From: Catellicoccus marimammalium M35/04/3
GTDB taxonomy: Bacteria > Bacillota > Bacilli > Lactobacillales > Catellicoccaceae
Length of the DNA: 59,612 nt
Assembly: GCF_000313915.1 (NCBI RefSeq)
Contig: NZ_AMYT01000002.1
Coordinates: 1 to 59,612 of the forward strand
Reading direction: 5' to 3'
The notes below the pieces were generated by a model. That model had not been told where the DNA came from. It worked only from the letters and a program-made list of their open reading frames with translations, and ran no database searches. This document shows, piece after piece, positions 21,619 through 30,661 of the stretch (within the stretch, counting starts at the first letter, position 1; the number at the start of each line of letters is the position of its first letter). The translations under genes were made by a program, and so were the position numbers.

Positions 21619-22071
21619 ATGAAAGTCATTTTATTACAAGATGTTAAAGGACAAGGAAAAAAAGGAGAAGTAAAAAACGTATCGGATGGATATGGACAAA
21701 ACTTTTTAATTAAAAAAGGACTAGCAAAAGAAGCAACTTCTGCTGCAATGTCTGAATTAAAAGGACAACAAAAAGCACATGCTCGTGAAGAAGCAGAATT
21801 AAAAGCAGCAGCAGAAAAATTAAAAGCGCAAATGGAAACTGAAGGATTTGAAGTAGTATTATCAACAAAAGCAGGAGCAGATGGACGTATTTTTGGTTCT
21901 ATCTCTTCAAAACAAGTCGTTCATGCGTTAGAAGAACAACATCAAATTAAAATTGATAAACGTAAAATGAATATGCCTGCGCCAATTAAAGCCTTAGGTT
22001 ATACAAATATTGAAGTGAAATTATATCCAGGTGTTACTGCGAAATTAGCCGTTCACGTGAAAGAACAATAA
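21619..22071 (+). CDS. rplI: 50S ribosomal protein L9
   Basis: L9 (150 residues) binds 23S rRNA at the base of the L1 stalk. The N-terminal domain signature [20 protein letters not shown] is followed by a long connecting helix and the C-terminal domain with [21 protein letters not shown] precedes the ATG at 21619; open sequence upstream in the same frame is not coding. The stop overlaps the helicase start by one base. The usual gdpP partner upstream is absent. Confidence 0.96.
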   Translation: MKVILLQDVKGQGKKGEVKNVSDGYGQNFLIKKGLAKEATSAAMSELKGQQKAHAREEAELKAAAEKLKAQMETEGFEVVLSTKAGADGRIFGSISSKQVVHALEEQHQIKIDKRKMNMPAPIKALGYTNIEVKLYPGVTAKLAVHVKEQ

Positions 22072-23447
22072 TGGCAGAAGAGGTAGTAAAAAAGGAAGCA
22101 CAAGAAGCTGTATTGCCGCATAATATTGAGGCGGAAAAATCGGTTCTTGGTGCAATTTTATTAAATAATGAATCTTTAATTGACGCTCTTGGTTATATTG
22201 ATACAAGTGATTTTTATTTACGTGCTCATCAATTGATTTTCCAAGCGATGAAGGAATTAAATGATGAGAAGAAAAATATTGACCCAGTAACTTTGGGAGA
22301 AAAGTTAGAACGTAAGCATCAGTTAGAAGAAGTAGGAGATATCCCTTATTTAACAGAATTGTCTTATACGACTCCGACTGCAGCGAATATTAATTACTAT
22401 GCAAATATCGTTGAAGAACGAAGTGCTCTACGTTCTTTAATTCGTGAAGCAACGATTATCCAACAAAAAAGTTATGAACAAAATGTCAATGTAACTGATC
22501 TTTTGGACGAAGCTTCTAGTCGTATTATGAAAGTTTCTGAGCACCGTGATCATCAAGCAATGCGTAAAGTGGGCGATATTATGTCCAATGTTATGGTGCA
22601 AATTGAAGAAATGAGTAAGCAAAATGGGATGATTACTGGCTTGTCTACAGGTTATCCTGCTTTGGATCGGATGACGACTGGATTACACGAAGATGAATTA
22701 ATCGTTTTAGCGGCTCGTCCTGGGGTCGGAAAAACGGCTTTTGCCTTAAACATTGTGCAAAATGTGGCGGTTACACAACATTTACCTGTAGCGATTTTTA
22801 GTTTAGAAATGGGTGGAGAATCACTTGTCATGCGTATGATTGCCGCTCAAGGAATGATTCCTAACTATCATCTACGTTCTGGACAATTAACGGATGAAGA
22901 ATGGATTAAACTAGGAATGTGCTTTGAGGAGTTATCAAAGGCAGATATTTATATTGATGATACGCCAGGGATTAAAATCTCAGAAATTCGTGCAAAATGT
23001 AAACGTGTTTTGCAAGAAAATCCAGATTTAGGTTTGATTGTGATTGACTATTTGCAATTAATTGAAGGGGGCGGAAAAGAAAACCGCCAACAAGAAGTAT
23101 CCTATATTTCTCGTCAATTAAAAAAATTAGCCAAAGAATTACATGTTCCTGTGTTGGCACTTTCTCAATTATCTCGTGGAGTCGAACAACGAAATGATAA
23201 ACGTCCAATGTTAAGTGATATTCGTGAGTCAGGGGCAATTGAACAAGATGCTGATATTGTCGCTTTTTTACATCAAGAAAGAACGCCAAGTGGCGATATT
23301 GATGAAGAGGAAGAAACGACAGAAGAGGATCAATTGATTGAAGTGTTAATTGAGAAAAACCGTAGTGGATCACGTGGCTCTGTTCAGTTAGCATTTATTA
23401 AAGAATATGGTCGTTTCTTATCTGTAAGTACAAGAGAAGATGGATAA
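22071..23447 (+). CDS. dnaC: replicative DNA helicase (DnaB family, DnaC of Firmicutes)
   Basis: The hexameric replication fork helicase (458 residues). The N-terminal DnaB domain contains NIEAEKSVLGAILLNNE and the RecA-like C-terminal domain has Walker A with GVGKT at about 218-222, GLIVIDYLQLI (Walker B) and LSQLSRGVEQR. A slightly acidic insert (DIDEEEETTEED) near residues 410-421 is common in this family. The start ATG overlaps the rplI stop (TAATG). The symbol follows Firmicutes usage; other annotations call it dnaB. Confidence 0.95.
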   Translation: MAEEVVKKEAQEAVLPHNIEAEKSVLGAILLNNESLIDALGYIDTSDFYLRAHQLIFQAMKELNDEKKNIDPVTLGEKLERKHQLEEVGDIPYLTELSYTTPTAANINYYANIVEERSALRSLIREATIIQQKSYEQNVNVTDLLDEASSRIMKVSEHRDHQAMRKVGDIMSNVMVQIEEMSKQNGMITGLSTGYPALDRMTTGLHEDELIVLAARPGVGKTAFALNIVQNVAVTQHLPVAIFSLEMGGESLVMRMIAAQGMIPNYHLRSGQLTDEEWIKLGMCFEELSKADIYIDDTPGIKISEIRAKCKRVLQENPDLGLIVIDYLQLIEGGGKENRQQEVSYISRQLKKLAKELHVPVLALSQLSRGVEQRNDKRPMLSDIRESGAIEQDADIVAFLHQERTPSGDIDEEEETTEEDQLIEVLIEKNRSGSRGSVQLAFIKEYGRFLSVSTREDG

Positions 23448-23519
23448 GCATTTTGCTTTATTCTATAACAAGATTGCGTTATATTAAGAGTGTAAAGAGA
23501 TTAATGAAAAGAGGAAATA

Positions 23520-23930
23520 ATGATGACAGATTATGTAGCAAAAGAAGTTAAATTATTAAACAAAATTGCAGATCGTATTTCTATTTTAGATGGTGTATTA
23601 GACAAAATGGAAGATACAGATAGCAAAGTAAAACATTTCATGGAACAAGAAAAAGCATTACATGAAATTCGTGCAATCATCCGTGAAGAAAATAAAATCG
23701 GCAAAGAAGAAGAAAAAGCAGAAGCAAAAGAAGAAAAAGCTTTTGACGATGTAGCGAAAAAACAAGCTAAATTAATCGATAAAATTGCAGATAAAGTGGA
23801 TGCATTAGATGATACTTTAGCTAAATTAGATGATGATGATTCTAAAGTAAAAAGCTATTTAGAACAAAAGAAAGCTGTATCTGAAATTAAAACAATTGTT
23901 AAAGACGCAGACAAATTAATGAACGAATAG
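23520..23930 (+). CDS. uncharacterised charged coiled-coil protein with two internal repeats
   Basis: I do not recognise this 136-residue protein. It has no membrane segment or signal peptide and is about half Lys, Glu and Asp. Residues 11-59 and 84-132 align without gaps, with 24 of 49 positions identical (shared DSKVK, KIAD, EI..I), joined by a Lys/Glu/Ala-rich linker (60-83). It looks like two helical hairpins or a coiled coil made by internal duplication. GAGGAA lies before tandem ATG codons; the second (23523) is equally possible. It is a single gene between dnaC and a terminator. Codon choice (TTA, GAA, AAA) resembles the highly expressed genes around it. Confidence 0.8.
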   Translation: MMTDYVAKEVKLLNKIADRISILDGVLDKMEDTDSKVKHFMEQEKALHEIRAIIREENKIGKEEEKAEAKEEKAFDDVAKKQAKLIDKIADKVDALDDTLAKLDDDDSKVKSYLEQKKAVSEIKTIVKDADKLMNE

Positions 23931-23940
23931 AAAAAATAAA

Positions 23941-23974
23941 AAAAGGACGACGGAAATGTCGTCCTTTTTCTTTT
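23941..23974 (+). terminator. terminator after the repeat protein gene
   Basis: Stem AAGGACGAC / GTCGTCCTT with loop GGAAAT and a following T-rich tract. Confidence 0.88.
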
Positions 23975-23981
23975 GTAAAAG

Positions 23982-24004
23982 AAAAAAAACTCGCAACTGC
24001 GAGT
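23982..24004 (-). terminator. terminator of tRNA-Arg (minus strand)
   Basis: On the minus strand, stem ACTCGCA / TGCGAGT is followed by eight T, 9 nt after the tRNA-Arg 3-prime end. Confidence 0.82.
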
Positions 24005-24012
24005 AAAAGATA

Positions 24013-24086
24013 CGTCACAGGAGGGATTCGAACCCCCGACCGTCCGCTTAGAAGGCGGATGCTCTATCCAGCTGAGCTACTATGAC
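24013..24086 (-). tRNA. tRNA-Arg (TCT)
   Basis: A 74-nt cloverleaf on the minus strand with acceptor GTCATAG/CTGTGAC (one G-T pair), anticodon TCT and discriminator G. No CCA is encoded. It is a monocistronic unit with its own promoter and terminator, convergent with the repeat protein gene. Confidence 0.95.
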
Positions 24087-24097
24087 ATTACTTTGTT

Positions 24098-24127
24098 ATT
24101 ATAAATAAAAGATTGCTTTTTTGTCAA
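24098..24127 (-). promoter_or_regulatory. promoter of tRNA-Arg
   Basis: On the minus strand: consensus -35 TTGACA, 18-nt spacer and consensus -10 TATAAT, ending 12 nt before the tRNA 5-prime end. Confidence 0.85.
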
Positions 24128-24208
24128 GAATCCCTTTTATTTTTATCTTCTCTTCTACCAATGAAAAGAAGAAGGAAATAATTTTTGCCAAGATTCCATA
24201 AAAAATAG

Positions 24209-24237
24209 TTGACGCTAAAAATGATAAATGGTAACAT
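24209..24237 (+). promoter_or_regulatory. promoter of the str operon (rpsL)
   Basis: -35 TTGACG, 17-nt spacer, -10 TAACAT with an upstream TGG (extended -10). Transcription would start near 24244, leaving a leader of about 116 nt before rpsL. Confidence 0.75.
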
Positions 24238-24257
24238 TTAGTAGGTGCTTTATTAAC

Positions 24258-24324
24258 AGGAGCATTTGAATGCAGTTTCTGCATTATTTTTTATTCGAAA
24301 AAAATGACACACCGGGATGTGTGT
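24258..24324 (+). promoter_or_regulatory. structured leader of rpsL with terminator-like hairpin
   Basis: Hairpin AATGCAG / CTGCATT (24269-24285) with a TTT loop is followed by ATTTTTTATT, like a weak intrinsic terminator. An overlapping alternative pairing GCAT / ATGC (24262-24273) would disrupt it. A second hairpin ACACAC / GTGTGT (24307-24324) lies downstream. An attenuator is possible; this is inference from pairing only. Confidence 0.4.
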
Positions 24325-24359
24325 GTTTAGAAATGAATGGAGAGAGGAGGAAAACGGGA

Positions 24360-24770
24360 ATGCCTACAATTAACCAATTAGTACGTAAACCTCGTAAATC
24401 TAAGTTAACTAAATCAAATTCACCAGCTTTGAACCATGGCTACAACAGCTTCAAAAAAGTTCAAACTAACGTGGACTCACCACAAAAACGTGGAGTATGT
24501 ACACGTGTCGGTACAATGACACCTAAAAAACCTAACTCAGCGTTACGTAAATATGCTCGTGTACGTTTATCTAACTTAATCGAAGTTACAGCATATATTC
24601 CAGGTATTGGTCATAACTTACAAGAACACAGCGTTGTATTAATCCGTGGTGGACGTGTAAAAGACTTACCAGGGGTACGTTACCATATCGTACGTGGTGC
24701 TCTAGATACAGCTGGAGTTACTGATCGTAAACAAAGCCGTTCTAAATACGGTACAAAACGTCCTAAATAA
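24360..24770 (+). CDS. rpsL: 30S ribosomal protein S12
   Basis: S12 (136 residues) lies at the decoding centre. It begins [15 protein letters not shown] and contains the [17 protein letters not shown] loop, whose lysines are the classical streptomycin-resistance positions and are wild type here. AGAGAGGAGG lies 9 nt upstream. The same frame is open for 30 codons further to an ATG at 24270 with AGGAG before it, but the family N-terminus and the stronger binding site favour 24360. It is the first gene of the str operon. Confidence 0.97.
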   Translation: MPTINQLVRKPRKSKLTKSNSPALNHGYNSFKKVQTNVDSPQKRGVCTRVGTMTPKKPNSALRKYARVRLSNLIEVTAYIPGIGHNLQEHSVVLIRGGRVKDLPGVRYHIVRGALDTAGVTDRKQSRSKYGTKRPK

Positions 24771-24815
24771 TAGGAACCTGAAACAAAAAATTATTGATTG
24801 GAAGGAGGAAATAGG

Positions 24816-25286
24816 ATGCCTCGTAAAGGACCAGTTGCAAAACGTGACGTTTTACCAGATCCAATTTACAACTCAAAAATGGTTACTCGTTTAATCAACC
24901 GTGTAATGATCGATGGTAAACGTGGTACTGCATCAAGCATTATTTATAATGCTTTTGAAATTATTAAAGATAAAACAGGAAACAACCCATTAGAAGTTTT
25001 CAACCAAGCAATGGAAAATGTTATGCCTGTATTAGAAGTTAAAGCTCGCCGTGTTGGGGGTTCTAACTACCAAGTTCCCGTTGAAGTTCGTCCAGAACGT
25101 CGTGTAACTTTAGGATTACGTTGGATCGTAAGTTATGCTCGTCTTCGTGGTGAACACACAATGGAAGAACGCTTAGCGAAAGAAATTATGGATGCTGCTA
25201 ATAACACAGGAGCTTCTGTTAAAAAACGTGAAGATACTCATAAAATGGCTGACGCTAACCGTGCATTTGCACATTATCGTTGGTAA
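24816..25286 (+). CDS. rpsG: 30S ribosomal protein S7
   Basis: S7 (156 residues) starts assembly of the 30S head and contacts the E site. It begins [12 protein letters not shown] and has the conserved [14 protein letters not shown] block. AAGGAGG is 7 nt before the ATG. A hairpin terminator follows, so fusA expression may depend on partial read-through. Confidence 0.97.
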   Translation: MPRKGPVAKRDVLPDPIYNSKMVTRLINRVMIDGKRGTASSIIYNAFEIIKDKTGNNPLEVFNQAMENVMPVLEVKARRVGGSNYQVPVEVRPERRVTLGLRWIVSYARLRGEHTMEERLAKEIMDAANNTGASVKKREDTHKMADANRAFAHYRW

Positions 25287-25294
25287 TATTAGGG

Positions 25295-25320
25295 AAAGAT
25301 TGCTATGTGGCAATCTTTTT
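25295..25320 (+). terminator. hairpin terminator between rpsG and fusA
   Basis: Stem AAAGATTGC / GCAATCTTT with loop TATGTG, followed by a short T run. Its position inside the usual str operon suggests partial termination that lowers fusA relative to rpsL-rpsG. Confidence 0.75.
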
Positions 25321-25358
25321 CACTACTTTATAAAAAATAACTTACAAGGGTGATGAAC

Positions 25359-27443
25359 ATGGCAAGAGAATTTAGTTTAGCAAAAACTCGTAACATCGGA
25401 ATCATGGCCCACATCGATGCTGGTAAAACAACAGCAACAGAACGTATTTTATACTACACTGGTAAAATCCATAAAATCGGTGAAACACACGAAGGTGCTT
25501 CACAAATGGACTGGATGGAACAAGAACAAGAACGTGGTATCACAATTACATCTGCTGCGACAACAGCTCAATGGAAAGGCTACCGTGTTAACATCATTGA
25601 CACACCAGGACACGTAGACTTCACAGTCGAAGTTGAACGTTCATTACGTGTGTTGGATGGTGCGGTTACAATCTTAGATGCTCAATCTGGGGTAGAACCA
25701 CAAACAGAAACAGTATGGAACCAAGCAACAACTTATGGTGTTCCTCGTATTGTTTTCGCCAACAAAATGGATAAATTAGGTGCAGACTTCTTATACTCTG
25801 TACGTACATTACATGATCGTTTAAACGCAAACGCTCATCCAATCCAATTACCAATTGGTGCAGAAGATGACTTCACTGGAATCATCGACTTAGTGAAAAT
25901 GAAAGCCGAAATCTACACAAACGATTTAGGTACTGAAATTCAAGAAACTGAAATTCCAGATGAATACAAAGAACAAGCGGATGAATGGCGCGAAAAATTA
26001 ATCGAAGCTGTTGCTGAAACAGACGAAGATTTAATGGAAAAATACTTCGAAGGTGAAGAAATCACTGAAGAAGAATTAAAAGCTGCTATCCGTAAAGCAA
26101 CAATCAATGTAGAATTCTACCCAGTATTATGTGGTTCTGCATTCAAAAACAAAGGGGTACAATTATTATTAGATGCGGTTATTGATTACTTACCAGCACC
26201 TACAGATATCCCTGCAATCAAAGGTATCGTTCCAAGAACAGACGAAGAAGTAGAACGTCCAGCTTCTGACGACGAACCATTCTCATCATTAGCATTTAAA
26301 GTTATGACTGACCCATTCGTAGGTCGTTTAACATTCTTCCGTGTGTACTCTGGTACATTAAATGCTGGATCATACGTATTAAATGCGACAAAAGACAAAC
26401 GTGAACGTGTAGGTCGTATCTTACAAATGCACGCAAACACTCGTCAAGAAATTCCTACAGTTTACTCTGGGGATATCGCTGCTGCAGTTGGTTTGAAAAA
26501 CACAACTACAGGGGACACATTATGTGATGAGAAAAACCCAGTAATCTTAGAATCAATGGAATTCCCAGAACCAGTTATCCAAGTTGCGATTGAACCTAAA
26601 TCAAAAGCAGACCAAGATAAGATGGGTATTGCATTACAAAAATTAGCAGAAGAAGATCCAACATTCCGTGCTGAAACAAACGAAGAAACTGGTGAAACAG
26701 TTATCGCTGGTATGGGTGAATTACACTTAGATATCATCGTTGACCGTTTACGTCGTGAATTCAACGTTGAAGCAAACGTTGGTGCTCCTCAAGTTTCTTA
26801 CCGTGAAACATTCCGTGGAAGCACTCAAGCGGAAGGTAAATTCGTTCGTCAATCTGGTGGTAAAGGTCAATACGGTCACGTATGGATTGAATTCACACCA
26901 AACGAAGAAGGTAAAGGATTCGAATTCGAAAACGCTATCGTCGGTGGGGTAGTTCCACGTGAATACATTCCAGCAGTTGAAACTGGATTGAAAGACGCTA
27001 TGGAAAACGGTGTATTAGCTGGTTACCCATTAGTAGACATCAAAGCAAAACTTTATGATGGTTCTTACCACGATGTCGACTCAAACGAAACAGCATTCCG
27101 TGTAGCTGCAAGCTTAGCCTTGAAAGAAGCTGCTAAGAAAGCTAACCCAGTAATCTTAGAACCAATTATGGCTGTAGAAGTTGTAATTCCAGAAGAAAAC
27201 TTAGGGGACGTTATGGGTCACGTTACAGCTCGTCGTGGACGCGTTGAAGGTATGGAAGCTCGTGGAGTTCAACAAATCGTTCATGCGATGGTTCCACTTG
27301 CAGAAATGTTCGGATATGCAACAACACTTCGTTCTGCAACACAAGGACGCGGTACATTCTCAATGACATTCGATCATTACGAAGATGTTCCTAAATCTGT
27401 ACAAGATGAAATCATTAAGAAAAACGGCGGAGAAGCTAAATAA
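25359..27443 (+). CDS. fusA: elongation factor G
   Basis: EF-G (694 residues) is the GTPase that drives translocation. G1 motif AHIDAGKTT at 17-25, DTPGHVDF (G3) and NKMDK (G4) are intact. Three in-frame starts lie close together (25350 GTG, 25353 ATG, 25359 ATG). The family N-terminus [14 protein letters not shown] and the distance from AAGGG support 25359. Confidence 0.97.
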   Translation: MAREFSLAKTRNIGIMAHIDAGKTTATERILYYTGKIHKIGETHEGASQMDWMEQEQERGITITSAATTAQWKGYRVNIIDTPGHVDFTVEVERSLRVLDGAVTILDAQSGVEPQTETVWNQATTYGVPRIVFANKMDKLGADFLYSVRTLHDRLNANAHPIQLPIGAEDDFTGIIDLVKMKAEIYTNDLGTEIQETEIPDEYKEQADEWREKLIEAVAETDEDLMEKYFEGEEITEEELKAAIRKATINVEFYPVLCGSAFKNKGVQLLLDAVIDYLPAPTDIPAIKGIVPRTDEEVERPASDDEPFSSLAFKVMTDPFVGRLTFFRVYSGTLNAGSYVLNATKDKRERVGRILQMHANTRQEIPTVYSGDIAAAVGLKNTTTGDTLCDEKNPVILESMEFPEPVIQVAIEPKSKADQDKMGIALQKLAEEDPTFRAETNEETGETVIAGMGELHLDIIVDRLRREFNVEANVGAPQVSYRETFRGSTQAEGKFVRQSGGKGQYGHVWIEFTPNEEGKGFEFENAIVGGVVPREYIPAVETGLKDAMENGVLAGYPLVDIKAKLYDGSYHDVDSNETAFRVAASLALKEAAKKANPVILEPIMAVEVVIPEENLGDVMGHVTARRGRVEGMEARGVQQIVHAMVPLAEMFGYATTLRSATQGRGTFSMTFDHYEDVPKSVQDEIIKKNGGEAK

Positions 27444-27505
27444 TTCTTAAGTTTTCATTTTTATAAAGGCACAGATTTACCTTTATTTTCTTTTTAGTAT
27501 TTCTG

Positions 27506-27514
27506 TGTTATAAT
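27506..27514 (+). promoter_or_regulatory. extended -10 promoter of tuf
   Basis: TG-T-TATAAT in the 201-nt fusA-tuf gap; -35 is poor. Transcription would start near 27521. Confidence 0.65.
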
Positions 27515-27543
27515 CAAAAAATGAATGAGAGCCTTAGGGCGAA

Positions 27544-27599
27544 ATTCAAACCTAAAAAGTAGCTTGAATGACGGGGGATGAGCCTCGCTTGTCCCCTGT
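27544..27599 (+). promoter_or_regulatory. structured 5-prime leader of tuf
   Basis: Two hairpins: ATTCAA / TTGAAT (27544-27569) and an 8-bp ACGGGGGA / TCCCCTGT stem (27571-27599) with a 13-nt loop. The GAAAT at 27541 and ATTTC at 27601 could close the whole element. There is no T tract, so it is not a terminator. The second stem is G-rich in an A/T-rich region. Confidence 0.5.
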
Positions 27600-27644
27600 G
27601 ATTTCAACATATAAAAATAATTACATTATCGGAGGAAATTTATA

Positions 27645-28832
27645 ATGGCAAAAGAAAAATTTGACCGTTCTAAACCACACGTTAACATTGGTACAATCGG
27701 CCACGTTGACCATGGTAAAACTACATTAACAGCAGCTATCACTTCTGTATTAGCAGAACAAGGTGGAGCTGAAGCTATGGCTTATGACCAAATCGACGGA
27801 GCTCCTGAAGAACGTGAACGTGGTATCACAATCTCAACAGCTCACGTAGAATACGAAACAGCTAACCGTCACTACGCACACGTTGACTGCCCAGGACACG
27901 CAGACTACGTTAAAAACATGATCACTGGTGCTGCTCAAATGGACGGAGCTATCTTAGTAGTATCAGCTGCTGATGGCCCAATGCCACAAACTCGTGAACA
28001 CATCTTATTATCTCGTCAAGTAGGTGTTCCATACATCGTTGTATTCTTAAACAAAGTTGACCAAGTTGACGACGAAGAATTATTAGAATTAGTAGAAATG
28101 GAAGTTCGTGACTTATTAACTGAATATGACTTCCCAGGTGATGATATCCCTGTAGTTGCTGGTTCTGCTTTATTAGCATTAAACGGTGACGAAGAACAAA
28201 AAGCTAACATCTTAAAATTAATGGATGAAGTTGATGCTTACATCCCAACACCAGAACGTGATAACGACAAACCATTCATGATGCCAATCGAAGACGTATT
28301 CTCAATCACAGGACGTGGTACAGTTGCTACTGGTCGTGTTGAACGTGGACGCGTTGAAGTTGGTAACGAAGTAGAAATCGTTGGTATCAAAGAAGATATC
28401 ACTAAAACAACTGTTACTGGTTTAGAAATGTTCCGTAAATTATTAGATTACGCTGAAGCTGGTGACAACGTTGGTGCTTTATTACGTGGTATCAACCGTG
28501 ATGAAATTGAACGTGGTCAAGTATTAGCTCAACCAGGTACAATTACACCTCATACAAAATTCAAAGCGGAAGTTTATATCTTAACTAAAGAAGAAGGCGG
28601 ACGTCACACTCCATTCTTCGATAACTACCGCCCACAATTCTACTTCCGTACAACAGACGTTACAGGTATGATCCACTTACCAGAAGGTACTGAAATGGTA
28701 ATGCCTGGTGACAACGTTACTATCGAAGTTGAATTAATTCACCCAATCGCTATCGAACAAGGTACTCAATTATCTATCCGTGAAGGTGGACGTACAGTTG
28801 GTGCCGGAATGGTTACTGAAATCGAAGCTTAA
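27645..28832 (+). CDS. tuf: elongation factor Tu
   Basis: EF-Tu (395 residues) delivers aminoacyl-tRNA to the ribosome. It shows G1 GHVDHGKT at 19-26, the switch region [13 protein letters not shown] and NKVDQ. Length and sequence are typical. GGAGGAAAT precedes the ATG. It is transcribed from its own promoter through a structured leader and stops at a strong terminator. Confidence 0.97.
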   Translation: MAKEKFDRSKPHVNIGTIGHVDHGKTTLTAAITSVLAEQGGAEAMAYDQIDGAPEERERGITISTAHVEYETANRHYAHVDCPGHADYVKNMITGAAQMDGAILVVSAADGPMPQTREHILLSRQVGVPYIVVFLNKVDQVDDEELLELVEMEVRDLLTEYDFPGDDIPVVAGSALLALNGDEEQKANILKLMDEVDAYIPTPERDNDKPFMMPIEDVFSITGRGTVATGRVERGRVEVGNEVEIVGIKEDITKTTVTGLEMFRKLLDYAEAGDNVGALLRGINRDEIERGQVLAQPGTITPHTKFKAEVYILTKEEGGRHTPFFDNYRPQFYFRTTDVTGMIHLPEGTEMVMPGDNVTIEVELIHPIAIEQGTQLSIREGGRTVGAGMVTEIEA

Positions 28833-28844
28833 TTGGATTTTTCA

Positions 28845-28873
28845 AGAGTCAGGATTTTCCTGGCTCTTTTTTT
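28845..28873 (+). terminator. terminator after tuf
   Basis: A 10-bp stem AGAGTCAGGA / TCCTGGCTCT (one G-T pair) with a TTT loop and a T tract; the downstream extended -10 promoter overlaps its end. Confidence 0.88.
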
Positions 28874-28881
28874 GTTATAAT
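28873..28881 (+). promoter_or_regulatory. extended -10 promoter of the Bce-type module
   Basis: TG-T-TATAAT directly after the tuf terminator and 20 nt before the response regulator start. The T tract occupies the -35 position. Confidence 0.6.
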
Positions 28882-28901
28882 ACAAAAAGAAGGAGGGAGA
28901 T

Positions 28902-29570
28902 ATGGAAACGATAATTTTAGTCGAAGACGAAGTGGTGATTCGAGAAGAAATCAAAAGTTTGTTAGAAAGTTATAACTACCAAGTGAAGGTTTTAACTGAT
29001 TTTGAAAATATTCTAACCGAGGTCCTAGCACTAGAAGGCGATTTATTACTTTTAGATTTGAATTTACCTAAATTTGATGGTTTTTATTGGATGAAAGAAA
29101 TTCGTAAAAATTCCAATATGCCAATTATGATTTTAACAAGTAGTCAAAAAGAAATGGATGAATTGTTGGGACTACAGCTAGGAGCAGATGATTATATTCA
29201 AAAACCATTTCATGCTCAAATTTTATTAGCTCGCATTCAAGCAGTTCTAGCTAGAACCAATCATCAAAAAAATGAACGAAAATTATTAGGTCCTAATTTT
29301 GAATATCAAGTAGAACGGCATGAAGTTTCTTGTGATTCAGGAACGTGGTCTTTGTCAGGGAATGAACATTTAATTTTGAGTCTTTTACTTGAACATAGAG
29401 GAAAAGTGGTCCAAAGAGAAACATTAATGAATCATTTGTGGCAGCATTGTTCTTTTGTCGATGATAATACGTTAACCGTAAATGTGAATCGCTTGCGAAA
29501 ACATTTAAAAGAAATGGGCATTGAAGATTGCATTCAAACGAAACGCGGGGAAGGATATATTATTTTATGA
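28902..29570 (+). CDS. OmpR-family response regulator, BceR-like
   Basis: A 222-residue regulator: receiver domain (1-115) with acidic pocket near Glu8-Asp9, phospho-acceptor Asp52 (LLLLDLNLP) and Lys in QKPF, then a winged-helix DNA-binding domain (about 130-222). The partner kinase and ABC transporter downstream mark it as BceR-type, which in family members activates the transporter genes when peptide antibiotics attack. AAGGAGGG precedes the ATG. The stop overlaps the kinase start (ATGA). A BceR-like inverted repeat is at 30576-30589. Confidence 0.9.
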   Translation: METIILVEDEVVIREEIKSLLESYNYQVKVLTDFENILTEVLALEGDLLLLDLNLPKFDGFYWMKEIRKNSNMPIMILTSSQKEMDELLGLQLGADDYIQKPFHAQILLARIQAVLARTNHQKNERKLLGPNFEYQVERHEVSCDSGTWSLSGNEHLILSLLLEHRGKVVQRETLMNHLWQHCSFVDDNTLTVNVNRLRKHLKEMGIEDCIQTKRGEGYIIL

Positions 29571-30574
29571 CGTGGAAAGAATATATCAAAACCAATCAAT
29601 CCTTTCTTTGGTCCTATCTTTTAGGAACTGTCCTTTATTTTTTTGTGAGCGATAGTTTATGGTCTAATCGAGGGGATATCTTCTTTTTATGGTGTTGTTT
29701 AACTCTTCCACTAGGTCTTTCATTTTTTAGACATTATTTTCGTCAAAAACGATACTATCAAGAAATGGATCGAAGAATGAAGGAATGTGACAAACCTTAT
29801 TTAATGGGGGAACTTACGAGTCGACCTACCTTTTTTGCGGCTAGAAAAACAAATGATTACTTAGAAGAAATGACAGAAAATTATCATACGTTGCTAGCAA
29901 AAGAGCGCAAAGAAAAAGAAGAATATTATAACTACATCCAATTATGGGTACATGAAATTAAACTTCCACTTGCTTCTTTACAATTATTATGCGAAAACGA
30001 GCATTTAACAAAAGAAAATGTTTATCCTTTAGTGCGACGGATGAATTTTTTTGTGGAACAGACATTATTTTGTGCCAAAGGAACGTTTGTGCATAAAGAT
30101 TACCACATCCAAACTTACGACGCAGTCACTTTATTACAAGAAAGTATTCAAGACATGGCTTTTGAACTGATTCAAGCGGGATTTTCTTTACAATTACCGA
30201 AAAATAGTTTTCCTTTACGTACAGATAAACAATGGATTCAATTTATTATCAAGCAAATCTTACAAAATAGTTGGAAGTATCGATCAAAGGAACAGCCTAC
30301 ATTAACCTTTGTCTGTTTAGAAACAAAAAAAGAGCAACAAATTCAAATTATAGATAATGGAGTAGGGATTTCTGCTAAAGATTTACCGCATATTTTTGAA
30401 AAAGGATATACCGGTGAAAAAGGAAGACAGACCAAAAGTGCGACAGGCTTAGGACTTTATTTGTGTGAACAATTAGCTGAACAATTAAACATCAAAATTA
30501 CCGCAGATTCTGAAGTGGAAAAAGGAACGACTATAACTCTCCATTTTCCAATCTATCAAAGAACTACCTTCTAA
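29567..30574 (+). CDS. intramembrane-sensing histidine kinase, BceS-like
   Basis: A 335-residue kinase. Two membrane segments near the N-terminus (about 13-27 and 36-54) are joined by a very short outer loop, the mark of intramembrane-sensing kinases that rely on a transporter to detect their ligand. The phospho-acceptor is His129 in WVHEIKLP, followed by an ATPase domain with N-box QNSWKYR, DNGVGI and GLGLYL. The start ATG overlaps the regulator stop by 4 nt, giving the MTWKEYIK N-terminus. Its target genes probably lie immediately downstream. Confidence 0.9.
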   Translation: MTWKEYIKTNQSFLWSYLLGTVLYFFVSDSLWSNRGDIFFLWCCLTLPLGLSFFRHYFRQKRYYQEMDRRMKECDKPYLMGELTSRPTFFAARKTNDYLEEMTENYHTLLAKERKEKEEYYNYIQLWVHEIKLPLASLQLLCENEHLTKENVYPLVRRMNFFVEQTLFCAKGTFVHKDYHIQTYDAVTLLQESIQDMAFELIQAGFSLQLPKNSFPLRTDKQWIQFIIKQILQNSWKYRSKEQPTLTFVCLETKKEQQIQIIDNGVGISAKDLPHIFEKGYTGEKGRQTKSATGLGLYLCEQLAEQLNIKITADSEVEKGTTITLHFPIYQRTTF

Positions 30575-30575
30575 G

Positions 30576-30589
30576 TGACAAAAGTGTCA
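30576..30589 (+). promoter_or_regulatory. BceR-like operator (inverted repeat)
   Basis: TGACA-AAAG-TGTCA, a perfect 5-bp inverted repeat with a 4-nt spacer, directly after the kinase stop. It fits the published Firmicutes BceR-type pattern TnACA-N4-TGTnA and sits about 60 nt before the predicted start of the transporter transcript. Confidence 0.6.
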
Positions 30590-30609
30590 TCTTTTGTTTG
30601 AAACTTCGA

Positions 30610-30638
30610 TGGTAGCTCTTTTTTTCTTTTTTTATAAT
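30610..30638 (+). promoter_or_regulatory. probable regulated promoter of the ABC transporter genes
   Basis: A consensus -10 TATAAT (30633-30638) with only a poor -35 (TGGTAG) 17 nt upstream, as expected for an activator-dependent promoter. The inverted repeat is centred about 50 nt before the -10. Confidence 0.5.
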
Positions 30639-30661
30639 AAAGAAAAAAGTAAGGGAAGGTG

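Noticed and set aside
22972-23394. A 140-codon minus-strand open frame inside dnaC
   Set aside because: It lies opposite the Walker B region and conserved C-terminus of the helicase; no independent evidence.
24270-24359. N-terminal extension of S12 by 30 residues
   Set aside because: The S12 family starts at MPTINQL, with a much stronger ribosome binding site at 24360. The upstream start is kept only as a possible leader feature.
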